Source: Robertmurraya massiliosenegalensis JC6 | GTDB lineage: Bacteria; Bacillota; Bacilli; Bacillales; Cytobacillaceae | Reading direction: 5' to 3' | NCBI RefSeq assembly: GCF_000311725.1 | Contig: NZ_HE978511.1 | Span: 863,523 to 927,522, forward strand | DNA length: 64,000 nt | Shown here: piece by piece, positions 18,729-27,139 of the stretch | Position numbering within the stretch: position 1 is the first letter of the stretch | Layout: every line of letters starts with the position of its first letter | Translations under genes and position numbers: made by a program | The notes under the pieces: model-generated | Seen by the model: only the letters and a program-made list of their open reading frames with translations | The model's database searches: none | Told to the model about the DNA's origin: nothing

Positions 18729-19725
18729 GCTGCTTACCCTCCTTATCTCCATCAGGAAAATGAAAATCCTTATAGCAGGTGCAGCGAACAAAGTGACCAG
18801 GACTTACTTCGTGCAATTCTGGATTCTTTTCATGCGCAGAATCTGGAATCCACGGAATTCTCGCACCAAAGCGACAACCCTCTCTCGGCAGGTTCTGCAA
18901 TGCTGGAACCACTCCCTGAATGACATGCAGTGTTGATTGTTCTTCCGTTGTAGGTACTGAATTCAAGAGTGACCTTGTATACGGATGTAATGGATTTTCA
19001 AATAATGTATAGACATCAGCGATTTCAACGATTTGACCTGCGTACATAACCGCTACTCGATCAGCCATTTCTGCAACTACCCCTAAATCGTGGGTGATAA
19101 GAATAACGCCCGCTCCTGATTCCTCTTTTAAATCCTTAATTAAATCAAGAATTTGCGATTGAATCGTAACATCAAGCGCTGTTGTTGGTTCATCAGCAAT
19201 CAACAACTCAGGATTATTAGCGATCGCCATGGCAATGACAACCCTTTGTCTCATTCCACCTGATAATTCATGAGGGAATTGATTAAAAACATGTTCAGGG
19301 CGAGGGATCCCAACTTTATTCAATAATTCTATTACTTTAGTCTTTCTCTTTTCAGCAGACTGTGTACCGTGAATCAGTAGGATTTCTCCAATTTGTTCCC
19401 CTATAACCATCAGTGGATTTAAAGCAGTTAAAGGATCCTGGAAAATCATTCCCATGTCCTTCCCACGCAGTTTATTTAATTTGTTTATCGGTAAGTTCGT
19501 AATATTCTGACCTTTAAAAAGGATATCTCCTTCAATCTTCGCTCTACTATGAAGATTCATGATTGAAAAAGCTAAAGCACTTTTTCCACATCCAGATTCA
19601 CCCACAATGGCGAGTAGTTCATTTTTATTTACGGATAAAGATACTCCATCGACCGCTGCATAGTAGTCATCTTTTATTCGAAAAGATGTTCTAAGATTAT
19701 CTATTTTTAAGATTGGCTCGCTCAA
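18715..19725 (-). CDS. appD: Oligopeptide ABC transporter ATPase AppD
   Basis: 336-residue ATPase, first gene of the app operon. Walker A GESGCGKSALAFSI, Q-loop MIFQDPLTALNPLMVI, signature LSGGMRQRVVIAMAI, Walker B LLIADEPTTALD, switch LITHDLGVV. The C-terminal EKNPELHEVSPGHFVRCTCYKD with paired Cys is the usual extension in DppD/AppD-type ATPases. It lies downstream of a 264-bp region that must hold the app promoter; no CodY-like box was found there. Confidence 0.95.
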   Translation of the reverse strand: MSEPILKIDNLRTSFRIKDDYYAAVDGVSLSVNKNELLAIVGESGCGKSALAFSIMNLHSRAKIEGDILFKGQNITNLPINKLNKLRGKDMGMIFQDPLTALNPLMVIGEQIGEILLIHGTQSAEKRKTKVIELLNKVGIPRPEHVFNQFPHELSGGMRQRVVIAMAIANNPELLIADEPTTALDVTIQSQILDLIKDLKEESGAGVILITHDLGVVAEMADRVAVMYAGQIVEIADVYTLFENPLHPYTRSLLNSVPTTEEQSTLHVIQGVVPALQNLPREGCRFGARIPWIPDSAHEKNPELHEVSPGHFVRCTCYKDFHFPDGDKEGKQHVIS

Positions 19726-19989
19726 ATTAATCCCCCTAACCCTTCACATGAAACTTATATTTGAATAGTAAAATATAGATTTAGACCCAACAGTTATTTT
19801 TTGAAGGCACATTTATAATCTTTCGTGTACCGGCTATTCAAATTATTCTGTTTATTCGTTTGTTTGATTAAAATATTATTACAATCTTATTTAAATAGCA
19901 AGAGTTTTTTTACAATTATTAAATTTCTCTTAATTGGTAACTTTCTAAAATCCCTTTAAATCAATCATTTCCAATAGATTCCATTTATT
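19726..19989. other. app promoter region / yjaZ 3' flank
   Basis: Intergenic 264 bp, AT-rich. It should contain the app promoter reading left and the end of the yjaZ transcript. Nothing definite was recognised. Confidence 0.35.
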
Positions 19990-20724
19990 TCACTTTATGA
20001 AATATTCGGAATTCGAATAAAAATTTACTTTTGCGGAAAAACTTCCATCTTTAGGAATTACTTTTGTAAGGTGATATCCAATTGCATATCCTAGTAATCT
20101 TGGATATCCTCTTCCTCCGAATAAAATTTGGTCATGAAGCCCTTCTTCTCTTTTGGTTGCGATAATTTCATTTCGGAGTTCATCCCAATATTGTTCTAAT
20201 TCTTTTTCAGAATAATACTGACACCATTTTGCCAGATATTTTTCTCCGCAGTAATACTCCACAGCGTGTTCAGCTAATCCTTCTAAAATAATCGAATCTA
20301 GTAAAGTATATTCCTTCATTTTTTTTCTATGTTTATTGATTCTACAAACATGGTGATATTCATGGACAAATAGGGCTTCTATCTCTTTTATATCTTCTAG
20401 TGGAGAAAGAAAAAGGAAGATGCTTTTTTTAAAAGATACCCCACCTTTATCTGCAAAGTTGCTTTGAATAGGAAATATATAAATTTCAACTTCAGGTCCT
20501 TTCCACCGTTTTTGATATTTGCGGAAAAGCCTTGCTACTTCTTCCCAAACCTTGTTCTCTTGAATGTCTTGAAAATATCCCCATGTTCGCCGATTCGGCC
20601 TATACATACCAAACTGGACTAAGTAAGAATATAAGAGGGGTTTACTTGAATCGATTTGTCGACATATTTTTTTCGGGTCATCAAAATTCTCCTCCAACCA
20701 TTTATCTGTCCGCACTACTCCCAT
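19990..20724 (-). CDS. yjaZ: Zinc-metallopeptidase-like protein YjaZ (DUF2268)
   Basis: 244 residues, DUF2268 family of putative Zn-dependent proteases. The zinc motif HExxH is present as VHEYHHV around residue 128-134. The conserved EGLAEHAVE segment, about 35 residues further on, could supply the third ligand. No signal peptide or membrane helix, so probably cytoplasmic. It sits downstream of fabHA-fabF on the same strand, as in B. subtilis, but two hairpins and about 300 bp separate it from fabF. GGAGG 7 nt before the ATG supports the start. Confidence 0.86.
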   Translation of the reverse strand: MGVVRTDKWLEENFDDPKKICRQIDSSKPLLYSYLVQFGMYRPNRRTWGYFQDIQENKVWEEVARLFRKYQKRWKGPEVEIYIFPIQSNFADKGGVSFKKSIFLFLSPLEDIKEIEALFVHEYHHVCRINKHRKKMKEYTLLDSIILEGLAEHAVEYYCGEKYLAKWCQYYSEKELEQYWDELRNEIIATKREEGLHDQILFGGRGYPRLLGYAIGYHLTKVIPKDGSFSAKVNFYSNSEYFIK

Positions 20725-20766
20725 TCCTCCACCTCCGTTTTTTCTTTAGTTTATGAATTTAAAATG

Positions 20767-20822
20767 CAAAAAGAGACTGCAGTTAAGCCTGATGAATCTC
20801 GACTTAGTAAACTGCAGTCCCT
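20767..20822 (-). terminator. Long hairpin with T tract between fabF and yjaZ
   Basis: GACTGCAGTT pairs with AACTGCAGTC, extended by a TAAG/CTTA pair inside the loop; the minus-strand copy ends in TTTTT. Likely a second terminator after fabF, ending the transcript that contains the 35-codon frame at 20823-20930. Confidence 0.72.
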
Positions 20823-20930
20823 TTAATTATCGGATCCTCCGTCATAATATCCGCTTTTAAGATGCCTTTCGATTTGCGCTCTATCTGTGTAAGCTAGTCG
20901 TGTTATCGTAACCGATACAAAAATCAACAT
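20823..20930 (-). CDS. Possible 35-residue peptide
   Basis: A short frame from ATG at 20930 to a stop at 20823, lying exactly between two terminator hairpins downstream of fabF. Its N-terminus is hydrophobic (MLIFVSVTITRLAY). Its C-terminus is protein-like and charged (DRAQIERHLKSGYYDGG). No ribosome binding site is visible before the ATG and no promoter was recognised, so it may be spurious or part of a small RNA. Confidence 0.3.
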   Translation of the reverse strand: MLIFVSVTITRLAYTDRAQIERHLKSGYYDGGSDN

Positions 20931-20990
20931 AACATAAAAATTTGATACATTTAAAAGAACGACTCATGAAACATACTGTCTCTAAACACA

Positions 20991-21022
20991 AAAAAAGGAC
21001 GCCCTATCTAATAGGACATCCT
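20991..21022 (-). terminator. Intrinsic terminator after fabF
   Basis: Imperfect GGATGTCCTAT / ATAGGGCGTCC stem with a 3-nt loop, followed on the minus strand by seven Ts, directly after the fabF stop. Confidence 0.8.
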
Positions 21023-21040
21023 CTTGTCTCTCTATGATGA

Positions 21041-22279
21041 CTATTCATACTTACGAAAAACGATGGTTGCGTTGTGGCCGCCGAAGCCTAAGGAATTACT
21101 TAGGGCTGCCTGGACTTCCTGCTTTCTTGCTTCATTTGGTACGTAATCAAGATCACATTCTGGATCTGGTGTTTGCAAATTGATCGTTGGTGGTAATACT
21201 GCATCTCTTAAGGATAGAACTGTGAAGATCGCTTCCACACCACCAGCTGCACCTAACAAGTGACCTGTCATTGATTTTGTTGAGCTCACTGCTAGTTTAT
21301 AAGCATGCTCACCAAACACCTCTTTGATCGCTAATGTTTCAAATTTATCGTTATAATCCGTGCTTGTACCATGGGCATTAATATAACCAATATCCTCTGG
21401 CTTCAATTCAGCATCCTCGATCGCCATTTTCATTGCGCGAGCTCCGCCTTCTCCTCCAGGTGCTGGTGCAGTGATATGGTAAGCATCACCCGTCGCACCA
21501 TAGCCAACGATTTCAGCATAAATTTTTGCACCACGAGCTAACGCATGCTCTAGTTCCTCAAGGACAACAATTCCAGCTCCTTCTCCCATGACAAAACCGT
21601 CTCGATTTAAATCAAATGGACGACTTGCTGTACTTGGATCTGGATTAGTTGACAATGCTTTATTGGCACAGAATCCAGCCATCGCCATTCTCGAAATTGG
21701 CGCTTCTGAGCCACCGGTTACCATCGCATCCGCCGCACCTCTTTGAATTACTTTAAAAGCATCTCCAATGGAATTCGTACCTGTTGCACAAGCCGTAACT
21801 GTACAAGAATTAAATCCTCTTGCACCCAGTGTGATAGAAACCTGGCCTGCTGCCATATCTGGGATCATCATTGGTACGAAAAAGGGACTTACTCTTCGAT
21901 AACCTTTATTTAAAAATGTTTCAAACTGATTCTCGAAAGTTTCCATTCCGCCAATCCCTGAACCGATCCACACGCCTACTCGATGAGAATTGTCATCATT
22001 AATATCAAGACCAGCATCCTTCACAGCCATTACTGAAGCTGCGACAGCATAGTGAGTGAAACGATCCATTTTTCTAGCATCTTTTTTATCAATATATTCT
22101 TCTACATTAAAGTCCTTCACTTCTGCGACAACCTTCGCAGGGTAATCATCTGGGTTCAATCTTGTTAAAACTCCGACACCAGAGACTCCTTCTTGAATCT
22201 TTTTCCACGTTGTTTCCGCATCATTTCCGAGTGGAGTTACGGCACCAATTCCTGTTACAACTACTCTTCGTTTCGTCAT
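21041..22279 (-). CDS. fabF: 3-oxoacyl-ACP synthase II FabF
   Basis: Condensing enzyme (KAS II) that elongates acyl-ACP with malonyl-ACP in type II fatty-acid synthesis, 412 residues. Catalytic Cys is in [11 protein letters not shown] (about residue 163). The two catalytic His are in [11 protein letters not shown] and [16 protein letters not shown], and the gatekeeper-rich end is [13 protein letters not shown]. The start at 22279 has AAAGGAG at 9 nt; the ATG three codons earlier overlaps the ribosome site. It lies 34 bp after fabHA in a two-gene operon under a FapR-type operator. Confidence 0.97.
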   Translation of the reverse strand: MTKRRVVVTGIGAVTPLGNDAETTWKKIQEGVSGVGVLTRLNPDDYPAKVVAEVKDFNVEEYIDKKDARKMDRFTHYAVAASVMAVKDAGLDINDDNSHRVGVWIGSGIGGMETFENQFETFLNKGYRRVSPFFVPMMIPDMAAGQVSITLGARGFNSCTVTACATGTNSIGDAFKVIQRGAADAMVTGGSEAPISRMAMAGFCANKALSTNPDPSTASRPFDLNRDGFVMGEGAGIVVLEELEHALARGAKIYAEIVGYGATGDAYHITAPAPGGEGGARAMKMAIEDAELKPEDIGYINAHGTSTDYNDKFETLAIKEVFGEHAYKLAVSSTKSMTGHLLGAAGGVEAIFTVLSLRDAVLPPTINLQTPDPECDLDYVPNEARKQEVQAALSNSLGFGGHNATIVFRKYE

Positions 22280-22312
22280 TATTTCCATCTCCTTTGCACA
22301 AAAAATAGGAAT

Positions 22313-23245
22313 TTATTTTCCCCATCTTAATGCTATCGCGCCCCAAGTTAAGCCACCGCCGAAGCCAACCATAACAATAACATCATCATCCTTGATTTTT
22401 CCATTCTCCAGCTCTTCGACGATTGAAATCGGAATCGAAGCTGCAGAAGTATTTCCATATTTATGAACGGTTTTTGACATCTTTTCTAACGGAAGTTCCA
22501 ATCTTTCTCTAGAAGCTTCCATGATTCGAATGTTAGCCTGATGAGGAATAAGCATATCAACATCTTCCTTCGTTAATCCTGCTTTCGCTAACACATTTAC
22601 ACTACTTTCACCCATCTGACGCACAGCAAATTTAAATACTTCTCTACCATTCATAATAATATATTCGTCTTGATAGAGGAATTTTCCTCCTGTGCCATCA
22701 GCTCCTAATTCAAATGCTAAAATTCCACGATTATCAGAAACTTGGCCAATTACTGCAGCACCTGCACCGTCACCAAACAATACAGCCGTCCCACGATCAT
22801 CCCAGTCTGTAATCTTCGATAATTTTTCTACACCTACTACTAGGACATATTTATACGTTCCACTTTCAACAAATTGCTTTGCTGTCACCATTCCATACAT
22901 AAAGCCAGCACATGCAGCACTAATGTCCATTGCTGCTGCATTCACTGCGCCAAGTTTTTCTTGAATCCTGCAAGAAACAGATGGGAATGGCGCATCTGGA
23001 GTAACCGTTGCAACTAAAATAAGTCCAATCTCTTCTGGAGAAATGTTAGCATCCTTCATTGCTGCTTTTGCAGCTCGGTATGCCATATCAGATGTGTCAA
23101 TATCATCATCTGCTATTCTTCTTTCTTCAATTCCTGTTCTTGTTCTGATCCATTCATCAGAGGTATCCATTTTCTTTTCCAAATCAGCATTGGTTACGAT
23201 ATTTTCTGGAAGATACCTACCTATTCCTACAACTCCTGCGTTCAT
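22313..23245 (-). CDS. fabHA: 3-oxoacyl-ACP synthase III FabHA
   Basis: KAS III, starts fatty-acid synthesis by condensing acyl-CoA (branched primers in Bacillus) with malonyl-ACP. 310 residues. The catalytic triad is visible: Cys in [12 protein letters not shown] (about residue 112), His in [12 protein letters not shown] and Asn in [11 protein letters not shown]. The C-terminal [16 protein letters not shown] is the family ending. AAAGGAG lies 7 nt before the ATG. First gene of fabHA-fabF, as in B. subtilis. Confidence 0.97.
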   Translation of the reverse strand: MNAGVVGIGRYLPENIVTNADLEKKMDTSDEWIRTRTGIEERRIADDDIDTSDMAYRAAKAAMKDANISPEEIGLILVATVTPDAPFPSVSCRIQEKLGAVNAAAMDISAACAGFMYGMVTAKQFVESGTYKYVLVVGVEKLSKITDWDDRGTAVLFGDGAGAAVIGQVSDNRGILAFELGADGTGGKFLYQDEYIIMNGREVFKFAVRQMGESSVNVLAKAGLTKEDVDMLIPHQANIRIMEASRERLELPLEKMSKTVHKYGNTSAASIPISIVEELENGKIKDDDVIVMVGFGGGLTWGAIALRWGK

Positions 23246-23340
23246 CCCTAATCTCCTTTCATCTTAAAAAAAGATGTAAGATTTTTAATAACTCCCACTT
23301 AGATGGGATATTTCTTGTCTCATCATTTTTATTATCAATT

Positions 23341-23359
23341 ATTATGACTTGGTACTAAT
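23341..23359. promoter_or_regulatory. FapR operator within the fabHA promoter
   Basis: On the minus strand ATTAGTACCAAGTCATAAT is a close match to the FapR palindrome (consensus TTAGTACCTNNTANTAA-like, ATTAGTACC half strictly kept). It falls between a TTGATA -35 (23365-23370) and a CATAAT -10. FapR releases this site when malonyl-CoA rises, so the fabHA-fabF operon is probably malonyl-CoA controlled. Confidence 0.85.
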
Positions 23360-23521
23360 TATTTTATCAAGAGAGATTCAATCGTGCAACTTTTTTAATT
23401 TGATCCTTTATCTTGAGTGGATGATTAAGAGTTATGACACCCTCTCTTTCTTTCATTTTCCACATTTGTCTATACAATTATTAATTTGAGGAATAAATTA
23501 TATCGAGGGAGGTGCCTTAAA

Positions 23522-23854
23522 ATGGCGGAAGACAAAGTACAACGTGAAGAAGTTGATCGTTTCTCAAGATTCATGTTTGGAGAACGTCACACTTCCTCTT
23601 TCGAAGAACCGGAAAAAAGGGAAAAAGAAGATTGGGACTGGATTCTTGGTAGTAGGGAAAGTCATACAGAAGAAGAGCAGAACAACAAAAGTACATTAAA
23701 TGGATTTAATAAAACGATTGATGAGTTTTTACAAAAAGTAGACTATATGGAAGTGATGAACCATATCGATACACTAATGACTTCAACAAAGGAGTTAAAA
23801 CCATTATTAACTAAGCTAAAGCCACTCCTAGAAAATTTTTTATCGAAAAAATAG
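23522..23854 (+). CDS. Hypothetical charged protein, 110 residues
   Basis: Starts at the ATG after a strong GGGAGGTG (7 nt spacing); the longer frame from 23486 has no such site. The product is highly charged and acidic (EEPEKREKEDWDW around residue 25-37). It ends in an amphipathic helix rich in Leu and Lys (KELKPLLTKLKPLLENFLSKK). No signal peptide, no membrane span. It is divergent from fabHA and convergent with med, at the place where B. subtilis has comZ and yjzB, but it does not resemble ComZ in sequence or strand. Family not recognised. Confidence 0.72.
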   Translation: MAEDKVQREEVDRFSRFMFGERHTSSFEEPEKREKEDWDWILGSRESHTEEEQNNKSTLNGFNKTIDEFLQKVDYMEVMNHIDTLMTSTKELKPLLTKLKPLLENFLSKK

Positions 23855-23860
23855 TGGATA

Positions 23861-23894
23861 AAAAAACTGCCTATCCATTGAACAGGCAGTTTTC
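23861..23894. terminator. Bidirectional terminator
   Basis: AAAACTGCCT / AGGCAGTTTT stem with an 11-nt loop between the convergent 23522 gene and med. Confidence 0.85.
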
Positions 23895-23899
23895 TATTG

Positions 23900-24856
23900 C
23901 TACTTTGGTAATTTCCCCGTTTGCTTATACGTCTCGATCTTTTCATTGAGAGAATCGATATACTTTTGATCCACAAGCGGGCTGAATTCTCCTAACGAAA
24001 TGACATCATCCTGAAAATCAAAAGTAAGATTACCAGATTCTAGCTTCCCTTTGTTAAACTGTTCAGCGACAAGTTCATATAATGTGTCAACATGTTGGAC
24101 AGTACTCGTCAATACTGTTGATTCACCTAAATCTGACTGATCAGAGATATAACCGATTGCATAGAGACCTTGTTCTTTAATTTTTTCAATGACGGGGACA
24201 TTGTACCCATCACCTGCTGGATAGATGACATCAATATCTTTTGCAATCATATCATCTAATAGCATTTGTGCCCGTTCCACATCATCCCACTGCCAAACGT
24301 ATTGGATATCGACCTCTACATCTTTGTTCTCAAATATGGCCCCTTCATAAAAACCTTCTACTTCTGGTTGCCACTCGTAGGCAGCGATAATTCCAACATG
24401 ATTCGTTTTTGTCATATGTCCTGCGAGCATACCACCAAAAAAGCCCATAGCGTATGCATCGAAGTTCAAGCTTGTCGTATTTTTTTGCGTTGCGTTGCCA
24501 TTGAAGCTGACAAAGTGAATATGAGGATAGTCACTTGAAAGCTCGCTGAAATACTCCGCATACTCATTGCCATGACCAAAAATAAGATTCACACCTTTTT
24601 GGTCAAATTCTTTGACTGCTCTTTGAACGACTGCTTCTGAATTCATTCCTTCTTTATAGTAAACATCCACATTGAAGCGCGATTGGATTTTTAACATACC
24701 TTTATAGCCCTTTGTACCCCAAACCTGATCATTAACAGTTTCAGGCACTAACAATCCTGCTTTTTTTAATTCGCCTGTCCCTAATGTTTGTCCACACGCT
24801 GAAAGCGTAAAAAGGCATAAAAGAATCATCCCGAAACAAGCTAATATCCTTTGCAT
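23900..24856 (-). CDS. med: Lipoprotein Med (PnrA/BMP family)
   Basis: 318-residue extracellular lipoprotein of the basic-membrane-protein family, which in B. subtilis positively affects ComK expression and competence. Signal peptide MQRILACFGMILLCLFTLSACGQ with lipobox LSAC. The core contains KAGLLVPETVNDQVWGTKGYKGM, FGHGNEYAEYFSELSSDYPHIHFVSFNG and YPAGDGYNVPVIEKIKEQGLYAIGY, which are typical of nucleoside-binding PnrA-like folds. The open frame starts 42 codons earlier, but GAGAGGCGG precedes the ATG at 24856 and the signal peptide starts there. comZ, its usual partner, was not found. Confidence 0.92.
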   Translation of the reverse strand: MQRILACFGMILLCLFTLSACGQTLGTGELKKAGLLVPETVNDQVWGTKGYKGMLKIQSRFNVDVYYKEGMNSEAVVQRAVKEFDQKGVNLIFGHGNEYAEYFSELSSDYPHIHFVSFNGNATQKNTTSLNFDAYAMGFFGGMLAGHMTKTNHVGIIAAYEWQPEVEGFYEGAIFENKDVEVDIQYVWQWDDVERAQMLLDDMIAKDIDVIYPAGDGYNVPVIEKIKEQGLYAIGYISDQSDLGESTVLTSTVQHVDTLYELVAEQFNKGKLESGNLTFDFQDDVISLGEFSPLVDQKYIDSLNEKIETYKQTGKLPK

Positions 24857-24978
24857 TCTTTTTCCGCCTCTCAGATAAAATAGAGGATCAACCTTTCGTC
24901 CTAGTCGAAATGATTTAATCTCTTTAATTCTACATTTATCCGACATAATTGGAAAGAATTTTTTCTTGCTCTTAATAA

Positions 24979-25758
24979 TCATTGAAAATGTACGAGTTTT
25001 TGTTGGTTTTTTATACCAGTTTCAATGGATGTTTCTAGTGGAACGACCACTTCAATTCCTTCACCATCACTTCGGACATCCCTAACAGGAACATCCTTAA
25101 TGTTTAAATAGTTTGCACACTCTTCCCAACCATTTATCTGATCGTTTCTTAATAAATAGCGTTCCTTATCGTCATCCACTAGCTTTAATACTTTCCTAAC
25201 CATATCTTCTACGTACAGTGCATCTGCTGTCCATTCTCTTGCACTCAGGTTCCATTCGTCTTTTTTCTTTGTTAATGCTTGCTGAAAAAGAAATACATCT
25301 GTTTGCCATGGTCCAAAGATCGTCGGCAAAAGAAACTCTTGAACATCCTTATCGCTTCGAAGCAATGATATATACTTTTCCAATTTCACTCTGTTTTCTT
25401 TAAATGGATCATTTCTTAATGAAAGTGGGAGTAGAAAAACGATTTTATCGCTATTTTTCATGAGCCACTGATAATTTTCATCATGGAAAAGCGAATCTTC
25501 ATATCCTCTCATAAAAAAATCATAATAATCGACCATTACCACCTCATAATCATCCGTGTTTCTGGTGAGAGCATCAATACTCTTCTCCTCAAAATTTGCA
25601 TTTCTGCCAATTTGTAACCGCTTTTCTTCTATTAAATAAGACGCTTCGTCACTCATTTGATGATGAATCCCGAGCACCTCTACTCCTTCTTCAAGCAACT
25701 TTTTTGTAAAATGGAATCCTAAAAATTCAAATGTACCAATAATCATTACCTTGTCCAT
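24979..25758 (-). CDS. yjaV: NAD(P)-binding epimerase-like protein YjaV
   Basis: 259 residues, N-terminal Rossmann start MDKVMIIGTFEFLGFHFTKKLLEEGVEVLGI with a GxxxFxG nucleotide-binding loop (residues 8-14), as in extended short-chain dehydrogenases/epimerases. The catalytic YxxxK of active SDRs is not evident: the middle has LEKYISLLRSDKDVQEFLLPTIFGPWQTD, keeping the FGP motif of epimerases. It corresponds in place and size to B. subtilis yjaV, between yjaU and med. Substrate unknown. A terminator-like hairpin sits directly before its start. Confidence 0.8.
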   Translation of the reverse strand: MDKVMIIGTFEFLGFHFTKKLLEEGVEVLGIHHQMSDEASYLIEEKRLQIGRNANFEEKSIDALTRNTDDYEVVMVDYYDFFMRGYEDSLFHDENYQWLMKNSDKIVFLLPLSLRNDPFKENRVKLEKYISLLRSDKDVQEFLLPTIFGPWQTDVFLFQQALTKKKDEWNLSAREWTADALYVEDMVRKVLKLVDDDKERYLLRNDQINGWEECANYLNIKDVPVRDVRSDGEGIEVVVPLETSIETGIKNQQKLVHFQ

Positions 25759-25761
25759 AAC

Positions 25762-25813
25762 AAAAAGCCTCCCTCAAGTAAACTCTTACTCCATCCTATG
25801 CTTAGGGAGGCTT
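25762..25813 (-). terminator. Terminator hairpin between yjaU and yjaV
   Basis: AAGCCTCCCT / AGGGAGGCTT perfect stem with a long loop; on the minus strand it is followed by TTTTTG and then at once by the yjaV ATG. It may act as an attenuator in the yjaU-yjaV pair. Confidence 0.7.
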
Positions 25814-25863
25814 GATTATTTCATTCGATTAAAGAAGGCTCATACTGCTTTTAAGGAATACCT

Positions 25864-26604
25864 TTATAAGACTACTTCATGTGTTTTCATAAAAGTGATC
25901 ATATAGTAGTCCATCTGTGGTTTCTTTTCTGGGAGAAGGTAACTGATTGTAATCGGGACATCTTCATTCTTCCACATGACAGAAAGATTTTTTAGTAAAT
26001 TCGATTGTTTATAGGCGCGATTGCCTGAGAGAACATGAATGATCTTAGTTGGAATATCTGAATGAAACTGAGGACTCTCAAATTCAGGCTTGCTAATAAT
26101 TTCGATAATTTGTTTGCTCTCCTTATCAAACGAATATGACAGCTCTCTTAATAGCTTTTTATAAAAAAACTTATGCTCCTTTTCCTGTTCTAAATGATGC
26201 TTCAATGAAAGGACGGGGTTTAATAGGACAATGGAGCGAATATTTCCTTTCATTTCTTTCATTAGCTTCAGTGCCACCAAAGCCCCCATTCCTTCAGCTA
26301 AAATGTGAATTTTGCTATTAATGATTTCTGTTCGGATTATATATTCATATAGGCGTTTGGCCAGATTGACGGCTTTATCACTACCCCAATTCTTTCCATA
26401 TAAATTTGAATAGAAAACGGTGTATCCCGATTTCCTAAAGCTTTCAATTAACAATTGCTTCCCTTCATTTTGAGTCCAAAAACTTGATTTCTCATCAACA
26501 AAATGACGTTCGTCACCAATAATAAGGATACCGAAACCAGTTGGTTTTTCGGGATAATGAATCATATTCCATTCGGTATCCAGTTTAAAGTTTCGGTGCT
26601 CCAT
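25864..26604 (-). CDS. yjaU: Alpha/beta-hydrolase-like protein YjaU, nucleophile missing
   Basis: 246 residues with an alpha/beta-hydrolase profile. It has a beta-strand GFGILIIGD near residue 23, GYTVFYSNLYG near 60, and the nucleophile-elbow region KIHILAEGMGALVALKLM at 99-116. It then has a SIVLLNPVLS strand. At the elbow the expected G-x-S-x-G reads A-E-G-M-G, so Ser is replaced by Gly105. The protein is therefore probably not a classical serine hydrolase. It sits in the yjaU position upstream of yjaV and divergent from yjzD, as in B. subtilis. Confidence 0.72.
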   Translation of the reverse strand: MEHRNFKLDTEWNMIHYPEKPTGFGILIIGDERHFVDEKSSFWTQNEGKQLLIESFRKSGYTVFYSNLYGKNWGSDKAVNLAKRLYEYIIRTEIINSKIHILAEGMGALVALKLMKEMKGNIRSIVLLNPVLSLKHHLEQEKEHKFFYKKLLRELSYSFDKESKQIIEIISKPEFESPQFHSDIPTKIIHVLSGNRAYKQSNLLKNLSVMWKNEDVPITISYLLPEKKPQMDYYMITFMKTHEVVL

Positions 26605-26808
26605 GCGAAAAACTCCTTCTATGAATTTACTCTTATTAATGTATGAAGTTATGTCTAAAGTGAAAGGGAGGTTCGCCCATATATGCTTGATTTCTTTTAC
26701 GTTTTTTATCTTGTAAGCGGTACAGTTCCTTTTAAACCAAGTTTTTCTTTATCAATTGGAGTCGCTATGGTAAAATGAAAAAGATGTTAAAAGTAAGAGG
26801 TGATTACG

Positions 26809-27000
26809 GTGAAATACTTTTGGACTTTATTCTGGACATTAGCTCTAGTTCAAATGTTAACGTACGTAGCAAGCTCAATGATCGGAGTTCCTTTTGATTT
26901 TGTAACTGGTGCCGTCTTAGGTGTAGTGGCTACCATTGTTATCTTAATCTTCCCTGCCATTATTCCAAATGAACCAAGTGGCAAAGAAGGCGTACATTAA
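26809..27000 (+). CDS. yjzD: Small membrane protein YjzD (DUF2929)
   Basis: 63 residues from a GTG at 26809 (AGAGGTG ribosome site at about 6 nt; an in-frame GTG three codons earlier lies within it). Two hydrophobic segments, VKYFWTLFWTLALVQMLTYVASS and the stretch ending VVATIVILIFPAIIP, suggest two membrane spans. DUF2929/YjzD family, function unknown. Divergent from yjaU; in Bacillus the gene is regularly found between yjzC and yjaU. Confidence 0.85.
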   Translation: MKYFWTLFWTLALVQMLTYVASSMIGVPFDFVTGAVLGVVATIVILIFPAIIPNEPSGKEGVH

Positions 27001-27090
27001 AGATAATATGTAGTACGAAATCAAGTAAGAGGCGTAAATATCGGTCTTTTTGGTATTTAAGAAAACAATGTAAATTAGAAATGCTGGGGA

Positions 27091-27130
27091 AAAAAAGTCA
27101 TCCTGACTTTATGCTAGGATGACTTTTTTG
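27091..27130. terminator. Bidirectional terminator between yjzD and clpB
   Basis: Perfect AAAAAAGTCATCCT / AGGATGACTTTTTT stem with an 11-nt loop between convergent genes. Confidence 0.92.
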
Positions 27131-27139
27131 TTTGTCCAT

